Assembly: GCF_034350045.1 (NCBI RefSeq)
Contig: NZ_CP133781.1
Location: 3,396,501-3,460,500 of the forward strand
Length of the DNA stretch: 64,000 bases
Direction of reading: 5' to 3'
DNA from: Pseudomonas sp. CCI4.2
Lineage (GTDB): Bacteria; Pseudomonadota; Gammaproteobacteria; Pseudomonadales; Pseudomonadaceae
Each line of letters opens with the position of its first letter. The stretch's first letter is position 1. The position numbers and the translations under genes are program-made. This document shows, piece after piece, positions 1-8,950 of this stretch. A model generated the notes under the pieces. The model searched no databases and was not told where the DNA came from. It was given only the letters and a program-made list of their open reading frames with translations.

Positions 1-203
1 CCCTCAAGACTTGGGCCTTGCGGTTCCCGCGCGGCGAACTGTCGGCCGGCCTCAACGGCGGCCTGCGACACCGCTTCGCCAATGACGGCAGCGGCTTTTT
101 CTTGTCCGTAATCACGCAGCAGAATCTGGTAAATGGGCTTGATTATTTCGGCTTCGATCCGCCGTCTGGCGAGAATCCCCAGTTCGCCGTCGTGAATACT
201 CAT
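1..203 (-). CDS. L-2-amino-thiazoline-4-carboxylate hydrolase family protein (partial, C-terminus outside window)
   Basis: Only the first 67 or so codons are present; the gene runs off the left edge. It starts at an ATG at 203 and reads MSIHDGELGILARRR and onward, with an ARRRIEAEIIKPIYQ-type helix. I associate this with the ATC hydrolase family, which opens the thiazoline ring in bacterial cysteine production from ATC and is often found beside amidohydrolase genes. It is divergent from the LysR regulator at 356, with a 152-bp shared control region, so the regulator probably controls it. The assignment rests on the N-terminal stretch alone, so the exact substrate is uncertain. Confidence 0.6.
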   Translation of the reverse strand, partial: MSIHDGELGILARRRIEAEIIKPIYQILLRDYGQEKAAAVIGEAVSQAAVEAGRQFAAREPQGPSLE

Positions 204-355
204 GTGCTGGCCCTCGGTCGATTAACGCTGATGATGCACAGTAAGTATTTATTCTGTTTTTATCAAATATCAGAACGGTCTATAGGGTAGATATCAATGT
301 TCATTGAGTAACATAAGGCTGTTAATGAGATTGAACTAAGGTTTAAACTCAATAC

Positions 356-1261
356 ATGAAAAATACAGAACAGTTGGATAACGATCCACCATTGCGTGCG
401 GTGCGTACGTTTGAAGCCTTCGCCCGTCATGGCGGTGTGAACAGTGCTGCCCGAGAACTGGATGTTTCGCCGTCTGCGGTGAGCCATCAACTGCGGCTGC
501 TGGAGACATTTCTCCGACAGCCGTTGACTGCCCGGCAAGGACGCAATCTGATTCTGACGGACGAGGGACGTGAGTATTACCGGGCGATTCGGTCGGCGTT
601 TGCGGTACTGCGCAGCGCCACTGACCATGTGCGGGAAAAGTCGGTCATGCGCCAGGTCACCATCAGCCTGATCCCGTTGTTTGGCATCAATCTGTTCATT
701 CCGCGTCTGGCGGAATTTCTGCAGGAGAATCCGGGATTGGACATCAACGTGACCTACGCCAATCACCGAAGTTATCCCAGTGACGCGGCGGACATCTCGA
801 TTCGGTTTGGCACTGGGCATTGGCCGGGTTATCACAGCGAGCTGTTGATCTCCGGCGCGGTGGGCGCCTATTGCAGTCGGGATTTCGCCGAATGGCATAG
901 CCCGATTGCGACACCCGAGGCATTGAGTGAATTGCCGTTATTGCACGACGAAGAGCGCGGCACCTGGGCGCAGTGGTTCGCCGCTGCGGAGGTCAAACAC
1001 CCGGCGGCGTTGAATGGGTTGCTGTTTGAAGATGGGCAACTGGCACTGACCGCGACGTTGACCGGGCTGGGTTGCTCGCTGTTGCGCGAGCCGTTGGTGG
1101 CGCCGCATGTGGCCAGCGGGGAACTGGTCAAACTGTTTGACCTGACCGTGGATGATGGCCGCGCTTACTACCTCTGCCGTCGCGCCGACAGTGAACTGTC
1201 TCGGGAGGGGCTGAATCTGTATAGCTGGGTCAAACGCAGCCATCAATATCTCGGTGGATGA
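356..1261 (+). CDS. LysR family transcriptional regulator (GcvA-like)
   Basis: This is a 301-residue protein of normal LysR length. Residues about 13-72 form the winged helix-turn-helix, with the typical AVRTFEAFARHGGVNSAA opening and the VSPSAVSHQLRLLE recognition helix. The rest is the periplasmic-binding-like effector domain, which follows the GcvA/AmpR pattern (a VTISLIPLFG beta strand and a DISIRFG segment). It is transcribed away from the truncated hydrolase gene at 1-203, the usual arrangement for a LysR protein and its target. The gap is AT-rich, but no T-N11-A box could be fixed with confidence. The effector is unknown. Confidence 0.9.
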   Translation: MKNTEQLDNDPPLRAVRTFEAFARHGGVNSAARELDVSPSAVSHQLRLLETFLRQPLTARQGRNLILTDEGREYYRAIRSAFAVLRSATDHVREKSVMRQVTISLIPLFGINLFIPRLAEFLQENPGLDINVTYANHRSYPSDAADISIRFGTGHWPGYHSELLISGAVGAYCSRDFAEWHSPIATPEALSELPLLHDEERGTWAQWFAAAEVKHPAALNGLLFEDGQLALTATLTGLGCSLLREPLVAPHVASGELVKLFDLTVDDGRAYYLCRRADSELSREGLNLYSWVKRSHQYLGG

Positions 1262-1339
1262 CTTCTCTGTGCCTGACACACCGCATCAAGCTTAGATCGC
1301 CAACAAGTTGGCTCTACAGCGTTGGCGCTACCTTCGGCC

Positions 1340-1448
1340 TTAGTCTTTGCGCAATATCGGCGCGCCGAACGGTGCTTCGTCCGTGCGGCGGCCAAGCCGA
1401 TCCCGCTGTTGCCTCCAGTGATCAATGCCGTTTTGTTGTTTAGGTCAT
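1340..1448 (-). pseudogene. Remnant of a short-chain dehydrogenase/reductase gene
   Basis: On the minus strand a short frame reads NNKTALITGGNSGIGLAAA, the NAD(P)-binding TGGxSGIG motif of an SDR N-terminus. Homology then stops abruptly. The ATG just upstream (1448-1446) is out of frame with this motif, as if one base had been lost. After about 20 codons only unrelated sequence follows, including a REP half-site at 1297-1319 (GCCAACAAGTTGGCTCTACA core). Nearly the whole 240-250-residue enzyme is missing. No function is expected. Confidence 0.6.
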
Positions 1449-1576
1449 GGTGATCGCCTTTTGAGAGTGGGCGCTTCGAATCAAGGGTCGATGGTGCAGT
1501 GGCTTCCGAGCGTGCGGCCAAGCGTGAGGCGTTTCAGGCGGGGAAATAAATTGATTAGATGCCGCCTGACACACCG

Positions 1577-1646
1577 CTTTCGTTGGCAAGCCTCCCACAG
1601 GATTGGCCTTTGACGGCGATTTGGGAGCAGGCTTGCCTGCGAAGGG
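1577..1646. repeat. REP inverted pair (REPIN)
   Basis: Two REP units face each other: TTCGTTGGCAAGCCTCCCAC on the left, and GGGAGCAGGCTTGCCTGCGA on the right, about 30 bases apart. It lies between the SDR remnant and the 3' end of the porin gene. It belongs to the 'GTGGGAGCAGGCTTGC' family that recurs at 5996, 9470, 14530, 28218, 39140 and 48150. Confidence 0.8.
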
Positions 1647-1655
1647 TCTTTGAAA

Positions 1656-2456
1656 TCAGAACATCACTTTAACCAGCAAACTTGCGGTGTTCTGGTTGGT
1701 GTCAAAATCCTTGCTGTTTTCGATCCCGTATTTGTTGCTCCAGTAGTCGTACTCGATACCGACGTAGAGCTGCTTCTCACCGAGGCTCATGGCCTTGCCC
1801 AAGTCATATTTGATCTGCGGGTTGAAGTGCAAGTTGGCGTGGTAAGTACCACGAGCGTTTTTGTCGTTGTCCACTACCCAATCCATGAAACCATCGATCA
1901 GGATGTCCGACCCGCGTACCGGAATCGTGTAGGACCAAACTGGGGTGATTTGCCATACGTTATTCCCTGGACGTGTGCCGTCAGGATGGCGCTGGAAGAA
2001 GTTCAGCTGGAAGTAGTCAAACCCCGGAATTGCCAGGTCGAACCCCGGACCAATCAGGTAGGACTCGACATTGCCTTCGCCAAACTCATAGGTCATCGCC
2101 AGCAGCACGTCTTTGATCGGACCCAACTCGAATTTTTGTCCAAAAATCTTGCCCAGTGACAAGCGCGGGGTGAACTCGCCATACATCCCGAAATGACCGA
2201 CTTGGCTGTCCGGTTTGCCGTTGTAAAACGTGTTGTCGACAAACAGAAAGTTATCGCCGTACTTCCAGCCGTCAGCATGTTCGAAGGTGAAGGTCTGTTG
2301 TGTTTGCGGGTTGACGGCGTAGTTCTGGCCCCACAGATACGTCAGGCTGTTGCTTTGCCATTGCACAAGGTCGCCGGCCAACGTTTGGCCAGCGGCGAAC
2401 AGGCTGCCGGCGGCGATTAAACTGCTGGCGACCAGGCGAGAAAAAATACGGGTCAT
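1656..2456 (-). CDS. Outer membrane nucleoside/nucleobase channel, OmpK/Tsx family
   Basis: The protein has 266 residues. The first 26-28 are a signal peptide ending in the TLAG region, and it ends in aromatic phenylalanine (KVMF) as integral outer-membrane barrels do. The body has the alternating-strand character of the 12-stranded Tsx/OmpK family (WGQNYAVNP, FEFGEGN-like strands, YDYWSNKYG). It sits downstream of the purine permease and the urate-degradation genes on the same strand, so a role in outer-membrane passage of purines or nucleosides is a reasonable inference. The substrate itself is not shown. Confidence 0.85.
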   Translation of the reverse strand: MTRIFSRLVASSLIAAGSLFAAGQTLAGDLVQWQSNSLTYLWGQNYAVNPQTQQTFTFEHADGWKYGDNFLFVDNTFYNGKPDSQVGHFGMYGEFTPRLSLGKIFGQKFELGPIKDVLLAMTYEFGEGNVESYLIGPGFDLAIPGFDYFQLNFFQRHPDGTRPGNNVWQITPVWSYTIPVRGSDILIDGFMDWVVDNDKNARGTYHANLHFNPQIKYDLGKAMSLGEKQLYVGIEYDYWSNKYGIENSKDFDTNQNTASLLVKVMF

Positions 2457-2612
2457 GCGGGTTGCTCCCAGGGGTTGAGTGGCTTGGTTTTTATTAAGTA
2501 GCGCTCTGTAGCGGCGCCTTTTTTTTGCGGTGTTTCAGGGGTAGGTTTTGACGTGGCTGCGCCGTGACCGATGGACATGCGCTGTCTATCGGCCAGGATT
2601 TAAAGTGGGGAA

Positions 2613-3974
2613 TCAGTGCGGGTGGGCGGCCTTGTTCATGGCCTCGCGTTCAGCCCCGCCGAGTACGTTGAACAGCAGGTTCAACAACACTGCGCTGAGG
2701 GTGGCGAGGGCGATGCCACTGTGGGTAATCGGCCCCATCCATAACGGCAAGTGCGCGAAAAACTCCGGCCGCACCACGGGGATCAAGCCCATGCCGATGC
2801 TGACGGCGACCAGTAATTGGTTGCGTCGGTCACCGATGTCGGCTTCCTGAAGGATTTTGATCCCCGTCGCGGCCACCATGCCGAACATGGCGATGGCCGC
2901 GCCGCCGAGCACCGCAGGCGGGATCGAAGCCACCAGAAACGCGGCTTTGGGTAGCAAACTCAAGCTGATCAGGAACCCGCCGGCGACCACCGTCACATAA
3001 CGGCAGCGCACGCCAGTCATCTGAACCAGACCAATGTTTTGGGCGAACGACGAGTGGGTGAACGTGTTGAGAAAACCGGCGAGAAACGACGCCGCGGCGT
3101 CGCACATCAACCCGCGTCGGAGCATGCCGGGGGTGACTTCGCGGTCTGTGATTTTGCCCAGTGCGAGAAACATCCCGGTGGATTCGACGAAGATAATCAC
3201 CACCACCAAGCACATGGACAGGATCGGCGCGAGGTGAAATTCCGGCATGCCGAAATGCAGCGGCGTGACCACTCTGACCCAAGGCGCCTGAGCCAGGCCC
3301 GTGAGGTCAACCATGCCGATCAGTCCCGACAGAACGTAACCCATGCCCATGCCGATCAGCACCGAAATGTTGACCCAAAAGCCGCGCATGAAGCGGTTGA
3401 TCAACAGGATGGTCGCCAGCACCAATGCAGCGACGGCGAGGTAGATCGGCTCACCGAAACTGACAGCCTTACTGCCACCGCCACCGCCAGCCCAGTTCAC
3501 CGCGACCGGGAACAGCGACAGGCCGATGGAAGTGATTACGGTGCCGGTCACCAATGGCGGAAAGAAGCGCACGATTTTCGACATGAACGGAGCGATCAGC
3601 ATCCCGAAAAAACCGGCGGTAATGGTCGCGCCGAAAATCCCCGTGAGGCCAACGCCGGGCATGCCGGCCATTGCCACCATGCTGCCGACGGCGGCGAAAC
3701 TGGCGCCCATCATGATCGGCATGCGAATCCCCAACGGCCCGATGCCCAGCGACTGCACCACCGTGGCGATACCGGCAACCAATAGGTCGGCGTTGATCAA
3801 AAAGGCAATTTCTTCGCGGGACAGACCGGCCGCCTGGCCGATGATCAACGGCACCGCAACAGCGCCGCCGTACATCAATAAGACGTGTTGCAAGCCCACC
3901 AGAATCATTTGCAGCAGGGGCAAAGGCTGTCGTGGCGGCGCGGTTGGAATCCGCGCGTGAGTTGACTCGGACAT
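2613..3974 (-). CDS. NCS2 family urate/xanthine permease
   Basis: This is a nucleobase:cation symporter-2 of 453 residues with 12-14 hydrophobic segments. The NCS2 signature region QNIGLVQMTGV follows the amphipathic segment near residue 310. It is closest in style to the bacterial UacT/XanQ-like urate and xanthine transporters. An in-frame start lies 12 bases upstream; I prefer the ATG at 3974 (MSESTHARIP), which begins where homologs usually do. A REP pair separates it from puuD, whose product oxidises urate, so inner-membrane urate uptake is the likely job. Confidence 0.88.
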   Translation of the reverse strand: MSESTHARIPTAPPRQPLPLLQMILVGLQHVLLMYGGAVAVPLIIGQAAGLSREEIAFLINADLLVAGIATVVQSLGIGPLGIRMPIMMGASFAAVGSMVAMAGMPGVGLTGIFGATITAGFFGMLIAPFMSKIVRFFPPLVTGTVITSIGLSLFPVAVNWAGGGGGSKAVSFGEPIYLAVAALVLATILLINRFMRGFWVNISVLIGMGMGYVLSGLIGMVDLTGLAQAPWVRVVTPLHFGMPEFHLAPILSMCLVVVIIFVESTGMFLALGKITDREVTPGMLRRGLMCDAAASFLAGFLNTFTHSSFAQNIGLVQMTGVRCRYVTVVAGGFLISLSLLPKAAFLVASIPPAVLGGAAIAMFGMVAATGIKILQEADIGDRRNQLLVAVSIGMGLIPVVRPEFFAHLPLWMGPITHSGIALATLSAVLLNLLFNVLGGAEREAMNKAAHPH

Positions 3975-4025
3975 GCAACACCTCACATTTTGTTTTTATT
4001 GTGGTTGGAGCAGTGACGCTGACCT

Positions 4026-4107
4026 CTGTAGAAGCCAACGTGTTGGCGAAGCGGTGTATCAAGTAAAAACCGCATCAAGCCCATCGCCAACACGTTGGCT
4101 CCTACAG
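4026..4107. repeat. REP inverted pair, 'GCCAACGTGTTGGC' family
   Basis: CTGTAGAAGCCAACGTGTTG on the left is mirrored by CAACACGTTGGCTCCTACAG on the right, with about 45 bases between. It fills most of the gap between puuD and the permease gene. The same family recurs at 12139, 24017, 37194 and 39074. Confidence 0.85.
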
Positions 4108-4111
4108 TTTT

Positions 4112-5401
4112 TTAGTTTGTCCTTGCTCCCTGATCGATCCACGCGCCGAGCAGATCGCGTTCTTTTTGGGTCATTTGCGTGATGTTGCCCAGCGGCATGA
4201 CTTGCGAAATAACCGCCTGAGCTTGAATGCGCGGGGCCATTTGCTGGATTTGTTGTGCGGTGTCGAACATCACCCCGGCCGGTGCCGCGCTGAACAACGG
4301 GCTGGTGGGGTTGGCAGAGTGGCACACGGCACAGCGCTCTTTGATCACGCTGTGAACAGCGTTGAAATCGGGTCCAACTGCTTGGGTCGCGACGGGCGCT
4401 GCGGCGACGGCTGCAGCAGGATCGGCTCTATGGCCCCCCAACGCGGTTTCTGGCAGAGGTTGGTATTCGATTTTTGCCGGACCCGCTACGTCAGGTGCTT
4501 TCGATATCGGCGTCGGCCCCGTGACATAGGCCATGCAGATCATGCCCAGCGCCGCTACCGGCAAGGTCCAGGCAAATTTATGGCTGTTGTGACGGGTGTT
4601 GAAATAGTGACGCACCAACACCGCCATCACCGCGATACCGGCCAGGATCAACCAGTTGTACTGGCTGCCGTAGGTGCTCGGAAAGTGGTTGCTGATCATG
4701 ATGAACAGCACCGGCAAGGTGAAATAGTTGTTGTGTCGAGAGCGCAGCAAACCTTTGGCTGGCAGGGCTGGATCTGGCGTGCGGTTCTCGGCGATGGCCG
4801 CGACCAATGCTCTTTGCACGGGCATGATCACCCGGAACACGTTACCGACCATGATCGTGCCGATGATGGCGCCAACGTGCAGGTATGCGCCGCGTCCGCT
4901 GAATATTTTGCTGAAGCCGAACGCAGCGGCAATCAGCAGCACGAACAGCACCAGGCCGAGCAGGGCAGGGCGTTTGCCCAAGGCCGAATCGCACAGCGCT
5001 TCATAAATGAACCAGCCCGCGATCAGCGAGCCAATGCCGATCGCCACACCTTCAACGCCGGACAGGCCGCTGCCGGGCGCCAGCAAATACAGGGTCGGGT
5101 TAGCGTAAAACACCACACAGAGCAGCGCCACACCAGACATCCAGGTGAAATACGCTTCCCATTTGAACCAGTGCAGGTTGTCCGGCATGGTCGGGGGCGC
5201 GAGTTTGTATTTTTCCAAGTGGTAGATGCCGCCACCGTGAATCGCCCACAAGTCGCCTGCCAGCCCGTCACGCGGGTTAACCCGGTTCAGGTTGTTTTCC
5301 AGCCAGACAAAATAAAACGAGGCGCCGATCCAGGCCACGCCGGTAATCATATGAATCCAGCGCACGCTCAGATTCAGCCATTCCATCAAATGTGCTTCCA
5401 C
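4112..5401 (-). CDS. puuD: Urate hydroxylase PuuD (membrane protein with C-terminal cytochrome c domain)
   Basis: Its 429 residues oxidise urate to 5-hydroxyisourate. The N-terminal 320 residues hold about eight membrane segments (MEWLNLSVRWIHMITGVAWI and onward) of the urate-oxidase membrane domain. The C-terminal 80 residues are a cytochrome c domain with CAVCH at 357-361 and a candidate axial Met near 402 (VMPLGN), so electrons should pass to the respiratory chain rather than directly to oxygen. The start is a GTG at 5401 preceded by AGAGGTAG. It lies between allA and the urate permease on the same strand. Confidence 0.95.
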   Translation of the reverse strand: MEAHLMEWLNLSVRWIHMITGVAWIGASFYFVWLENNLNRVNPRDGLAGDLWAIHGGGIYHLEKYKLAPPTMPDNLHWFKWEAYFTWMSGVALLCVVFYANPTLYLLAPGSGLSGVEGVAIGIGSLIAGWFIYEALCDSALGKRPALLGLVLFVLLIAAAFGFSKIFSGRGAYLHVGAIIGTIMVGNVFRVIMPVQRALVAAIAENRTPDPALPAKGLLRSRHNNYFTLPVLFIMISNHFPSTYGSQYNWLILAGIAVMAVLVRHYFNTRHNSHKFAWTLPVAALGMICMAYVTGPTPISKAPDVAGPAKIEYQPLPETALGGHRADPAAAVAAAPVATQAVGPDFNAVHSVIKERCAVCHSANPTSPLFSAAPAGVMFDTAQQIQQMAPRIQAQAVISQVMPLGNITQMTQKERDLLGAWIDQGARTN

Positions 5402-5453
5402 GGTATCTACCTCTGAATCTTGCCGGCCACCACTACGGGTGTTCAGGCCTTTC

Positions 5454-5954
5454 TTATTGGTGGGCGAGGATCAATTTCTGACCCTCCTCGAAAAAATGTT
5501 CGTCGCAGTTATTACCGGTACCACTGCGATCAACCACCAGGAAGTCATCCCGCTTTTCGATCGTCAGCACCGGATGGTGCCAAACGCCGCGATGGTAATT
5601 AACGCCCTGCCTGCCATTACTGACGAAGGCGCGGACTAACTCTGATTCAGGTGCATCGCCAACCGGCGCGACCACGATCAGAAAGGGGTTGCCGAGCAGC
5701 GGTATGAACGCTTGGCTGCCCAACGGATGCCGCTCCAACATACACACGGTCAACGGCATCGGCAGCGCCTCGGCGCGGAAGATACTGATGATCGCTTTAT
5801 CCTCCGGCATGGCGGTTTGGACTTCTGCCAGCCGATGAAAACGCATAGTCGAACCGTTATTGATCATGAAGTGATCGCTGCCATCGGTTTCGATGACATC
5901 GCCGAATGGGGCGAAGGCTTCTTTGGTCAGGGGCTCGATCACTAAAGTGCGCAT
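5454..5954 (-). CDS. allA: Ureidoglycolate lyase
   Basis: The protein has 166 residues, the usual size. It splits ureidoglycolate into glyoxylate and urea, the last step of the pathway encoded here. The cupin-like AllA fold is recognisable from MRTLVIEPLTKEAFAPFGDV at the start, the INNGSTMRFH segment, and the conserved YHRGVWHHPV metal/substrate region near residue 122-131. It lies directly downstream of allantoicase on the same strand, separated by a perfect REP palindrome. Confidence 0.95.
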   Translation of the reverse strand: MRTLVIEPLTKEAFAPFGDVIETDGSDHFMINNGSTMRFHRLAEVQTAMPEDKAIISIFRAEALPMPLTVCMLERHPLGSQAFIPLLGNPFLIVVAPVGDAPESELVRAFVSNGRQGVNYHRGVWHHPVLTIEKRDDFLVVDRSGTGNNCDEHFFEEGQKLILAHQ

Positions 5955-5995
5955 GGTGGTTTTATCTCTGAATACGTTGTTGTCTGTTCAATTTA

Positions 5996-6058
5996 TTCGC
6001 AGGCAAGCCTGCTCCCACAGTGTATGCATTCCCCTGTGGGAGCAGGCTTGCCTGCGAA
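5996..6058. repeat. REPIN with 25-bp perfect inverted arms
   Basis: Positions 5996-6020 and 6034-6058 are exact reverse complements over 25 bases (core GCAGGCAAGCCTGCTCCCAC), with a 13-base loop. It sits in the 114-bp gap between allA and alc, so a transcript through the operon would form a strong hairpin here. Confidence 0.92.
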
Positions 6059-6068
6059 GGGTACGACG

Positions 6069-7064
6069 CTATTTCGCCACTTTACCCAACACCCGCAACC
6101 GACTCACACCGCCATCCGGGAACACATTCAAGCGGATGTGGGTGATTGGGCCCAAGGCCTTGATCTGTTCGGCAAAGCTGTGTTCGGCGTGCATTTCCAG
6201 TTTCTGTGCCGGCAGCAGTTCGCGCCAGAACAAACTTTGGGTTTCGATCTGGCTGTCGGTGCCGCCTTTGACGAATGCGCCCTGAATCGAGCAGGTGTCC
6301 GGGTAATTACCCTTGAAGTGCAGGGTGTCGACGACGACGTGTTCGACGACGCCGGCATGACCCAAGGCGATGATCACCCAATCGTTGCCGGGTGTACGAC
6401 GCCGGGCGGTTTCCCAACCGTCGCCCATGTTTACGCCACGGCCGGGGTTGAGAATGTTGCTCATGCGCCCGAAATGTTCATCGGAACAGGCCAAGGCGCG
6501 ACCGCCATTCAATGCCGCCGCGAGGTCTATCTGTTCGCTGTCGCCGACAGTCGACCAATCCCGGAACGGCACGCCATACACCCGCAAACGCGCTACACCG
6601 CCGTCCGGGTAAATATTGAAACGCAAATGGCTGTACGCCTGATCATTGCTGATGGCGTGGTAGTGATGGCTGTCGCCTTTGAGCTCGACAGCCGGCAGCA
6701 CTTCAGTCCATTGGGTGTTTTCGTCCGGATCGCCGGAGGTCAGGAAGCACGCTTCCAGAGATGCCGAGGGCGGATAGTTACCGGTGAAGAATGAGGTGTC
6801 GATGTCCACGCCTTTGATCGAGCCGGGCACACCCAAGCGAATGATCGCGGTGTCGTAACCTTCAAAGCGCTTGCGGCGTGACTCCCAGCCGTCCATCCAT
6901 TTGCCGTTGTCATCGAACACGCCTTCTTTCCACACCGCAGGGGTGGGCTGGAACAAGCGGTTGGCGTCGGCGAACCAGTCATCGGTCACCGAGACAATGG
7001 TGGTGCCCAGACGGGCATCGGCCAGGTTGACGAACTTCTCGAACGGTGCGGCGTAAGCTTTCAT
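6069..7064 (-). CDS. alc: Allantoicase
   Basis: The 331-residue enzyme hydrolyses allantoate to ureidoglycolate and urea. Two homologous beta-sandwich halves are visible: residues about 15-165 and 185-330 share the pattern GWE(S/T)xRRR, then a DTxxFxGNYP motif, then HxRxNxFPDGGVxRLRV. This duplication is characteristic of allantoicases. It lies between uraD and allA in the degradation operon. Confidence 0.95.
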   Translation of the reverse strand: MKAYAAPFEKFVNLADARLGTTIVSVTDDWFADANRLFQPTPAVWKEGVFDDNGKWMDGWESRRKRFEGYDTAIIRLGVPGSIKGVDIDTSFFTGNYPPSASLEACFLTSGDPDENTQWTEVLPAVELKGDSHHYHAISNDQAYSHLRFNIYPDGGVARLRVYGVPFRDWSTVGDSEQIDLAAALNGGRALACSDEHFGRMSNILNPGRGVNMGDGWETARRRTPGNDWVIIALGHAGVVEHVVVDTLHFKGNYPDTCSIQGAFVKGGTDSQIETQSLFWRELLPAQKLEMHAEHSFAEQIKALGPITHIRLNVFPDGGVSRLRVLGKVAK

Positions 7065-7108
7065 TGATCTTGTCTGCCTTTTTTAGCATTGGCGTGGGAT
7101 AGGCGCGG

Positions 7109-7624
7109 TCAGAGGGCTTGCAAGCGGAACATCGCGATCTTGTTGATCTCGGCCAAGGCGCAGGCGAACTCAGTCTCGACCGAGTGATGAATGCGCGTTT
7201 CGAAGGCGGCGAGGATCTGATGCCGGTCACTGCCTTTCACCGCCATGATGAAGGGGAACGCGAACGAGGCTTTGTAGGCGTCGTTCAACTCGGTGAAGCG
7301 CTGGAACTCTTCGGCCGAGCATTGGTGGATACCGGCGCCTGCTTGCTCATGGGTGCTGGCTTCGGTCAATTGGCCCTGCACGGCGGCTTTGCCGGCAAGG
7401 TCCGGGTGAGCGTTGATCAGCGCCAGTTGCCGGGCATGATCGGCGCTCAGGAGGATGTCGCTCATGCGGGCATGCAGGGTTTCGATCTGATCCAGATCGG
7501 CGTCGTGGCCCAGGTCGTAGGCCATTTCCGCAACCCACGCTGAATGCTCGTAAACGTCAGCGAAGGCTGCGACGAATTCATCGCGGCTCAGGGTCGACGG
7601 TGTCAGGGTTTGGAAGCGGCTCAT
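7109..7624 (-). CDS. uraD: OHCU decarboxylase
   Basis: This 171-residue protein decarboxylates 2-oxo-4-hydroxy-4-carboxy-5-ureidoimidazoline to S-allantoin. The catalytic-site motif HPDLAGKAAV is present, followed by the SxxEQxGAG segment and by FAFPFIMAVKG, which are the conserved blocks of the family. Its ATG overlaps the stop of puuE by four bases, so the two are probably translationally coupled. It works between UraH and PuuE in the pathway. Confidence 0.95.
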   Translation of the reverse strand: MSRFQTLTPSTLSRDEFVAAFADVYEHSAWVAEMAYDLGHDADLDQIETLHARMSDILLSADHARQLALINAHPDLAGKAAVQGQLTEASTHEQAGAGIHQCSAEEFQRFTELNDAYKASFAFPFIMAVKGSDRHQILAAFETRIHHSVETEFACALAEINKIAMFRLQAL

Positions 7625-8568
7625 TTCGCAGCTTCTCCTGTGACAGGTGCTGCCGACTGAAAAGGGTGTTCAGCGTGCCAATGGCGGGCGATGTCCACCC
7701 GGCGACTGAACCAGACCTGCTCGTGGCTTTTGGCGTACTCAAGGAAACGCTTGAGCGCACCCAAACGGGCCGGGCGCCCGATCAGGCGGCAGTGCAAACC
7801 AATCGAGAGCATCTTCGGTGCCTCGGCCCCTTCGGCGTACAGCACGTCGAACGCGTCTTTGAGGTACTGAAAAAACTGCTCGCCGTTGTTAAAGCCCTGG
7901 GCTTGGGTGAAGCGCATGTCGTTGGTGTCGAGGGTGTACGGAATCACCAAGTGCGGCTTGCCAGTGGTGTTGTTTGGTTCCCAGTAAGGCAGGTCATCGT
8001 CGTACGTGTCCGAGTCATACAAGAAGCCGCCTTCCTCCATGACCAACCGACGCGTGTTCGGTCCGGTGCGGCCGGTGTACCAGCCCAACGGACGTTCGCC
8101 GCTGATTTCGGTCAGGATACGGATCGCCTCAAGCATGTGTTCCCGCTCTTGGGCTTCGTCCATGTATTGATAGTCGATCCAGCGGTAGCCGTGGCTGCAA
8201 ATCTCGTGACCCGCCGCAACCATAGCGCGGATCACCTGCGGGTGACGTTGCGCGGCCATGGCCACGGCAAACACAGTCAGCGGAATATCGAATTCCTTGA
8301 ACAGCTTGAGCACGCGCCAGACACCCACGCGGCTGCCATATTCGTAGAGCGATTCCATGCTCATGTTGCGCTCGCCCTGCAACGGCTGAGCCGAGACCAT
8401 TTCCGACAGGAAGGACTCGGATTCTTTATCGCCGTGCAGGATATTGCGCTCGCCGCCTTCTTCGTAATTCAGTACGAACGACAGGGCGATGCGGGCGTTG
8501 TCCGGCCAGTGGGGGTGAGGGGGGTTGTTGCCGTAACCGATAAGGTCGCGTGGATAGTCAGCACTCAC
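7621..8568 (-). CDS. puuE: Allantoinase PuuE (polysaccharide-deacetylase fold)
   Basis: The protein has 315 residues from a GTG at 8568, which reads VSADYPRDLIGYG and is preceded by AAGGAAGAG. An in-frame extension to 8634 lacks a comparable ribosome site. It belongs to the cofactor-independent allantoinases related to polysaccharide deacetylases, not the amidohydrolase type. The NodB-like core shows ALSFVLNYEEGGE near the start and EICSHGYRWIDYQ in the middle. It hydrolyses allantoin to allantoate. It is the first gene of the minus-strand operon puuE-uraD-alc-allA-puuD-permease-porin; the control region upstream is shared with uraH. Confidence 0.94.
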   Translation of the reverse strand: MSADYPRDLIGYGNNPPHPHWPDNARIALSFVLNYEEGGERNILHGDKESESFLSEMVSAQPLQGERNMSMESLYEYGSRVGVWRVLKLFKEFDIPLTVFAVAMAAQRHPQVIRAMVAAGHEICSHGYRWIDYQYMDEAQEREHMLEAIRILTEISGERPLGWYTGRTGPNTRRLVMEEGGFLYDSDTYDDDLPYWEPNNTTGKPHLVIPYTLDTNDMRFTQAQGFNNGEQFFQYLKDAFDVLYAEGAEAPKMLSIGLHCRLIGRPARLGALKRFLEYAKSHEQVWFSRRVDIARHWHAEHPFQSAAPVTGEAAK

Positions 8569-8647
8569 TGCGCTCTTCCTTCTGTACGTGTTATCAGTGG
8601 CAGTGGTTGCCGGGTCAATCCGGGCTGGGGCCACCGCGATGGATCGA

Positions 8648-8657
8648 TTGTATACAA
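8648..8657. promoter_or_regulatory. Perfect palindrome TTGTATACAA in the puuE/uraH control region
   Basis: This is a ten-base perfect palindrome, 80 bases upstream of the puuE GTG. It matches the TGTNNACA core expected of GntR/FCD operators and recurs at 8842, 11210 and 11315, always beside purine genes. The likely binder is the GntR regulator encoded at 11363. This is inference from the repetition. Confidence 0.6.
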
Positions 8658-8841
8658 CTTGATGATCATTTTGTAAGCCTGATTTTTCATCTTTTTCAGA
8701 ATTTTATCTCTCCAAGAAGCTTGCAAGAAACTTGCCTGATCGATCAGCTTCTCGTCTCAAGAGGCTTCAACTGCTTGATTGCGGGCATAAACGGCGACTT
8801 TCTATAAGGCCTGACAGGCTGCGCCGGATACGCGGTTTTTA

Positions 8842-8851
8842 TTGTGTACAA
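8842..8851. promoter_or_regulatory. Near-palindrome TTGTGTACAA upstream of uraH
   Basis: This is a second copy of the TTGTRTACAA motif, 99 bases before the uraH ATG and on the uraH side of the divergent control region. The surrounding 30 bases are AT-rich, as expected for a promoter. Confidence 0.6.
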
Positions 8852-8950
8852 TTTTTATAAAAAATGTCTTAATCTCGCATCGCCGTTCCTTCTGTGCACT
8901 GAAAAGGGGCGGCACCGACTTTTCCACAGACCGCGCAGGGCAGACAAACA

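Noticed and set aside
3039-3785. A 248-codon open frame antisense to the urate permease
   Set aside because: Low-complexity His/Gln/Arg-rich product typical of reverse strand reading; the permease is well supported.
4166-5416. A 416-codon open frame antisense to puuD
   Set aside because: Rich in His, Arg and Gln from reverse reading of a GC-rich gene, with no motif or ribosome site; puuD on the other strand is unambiguous.
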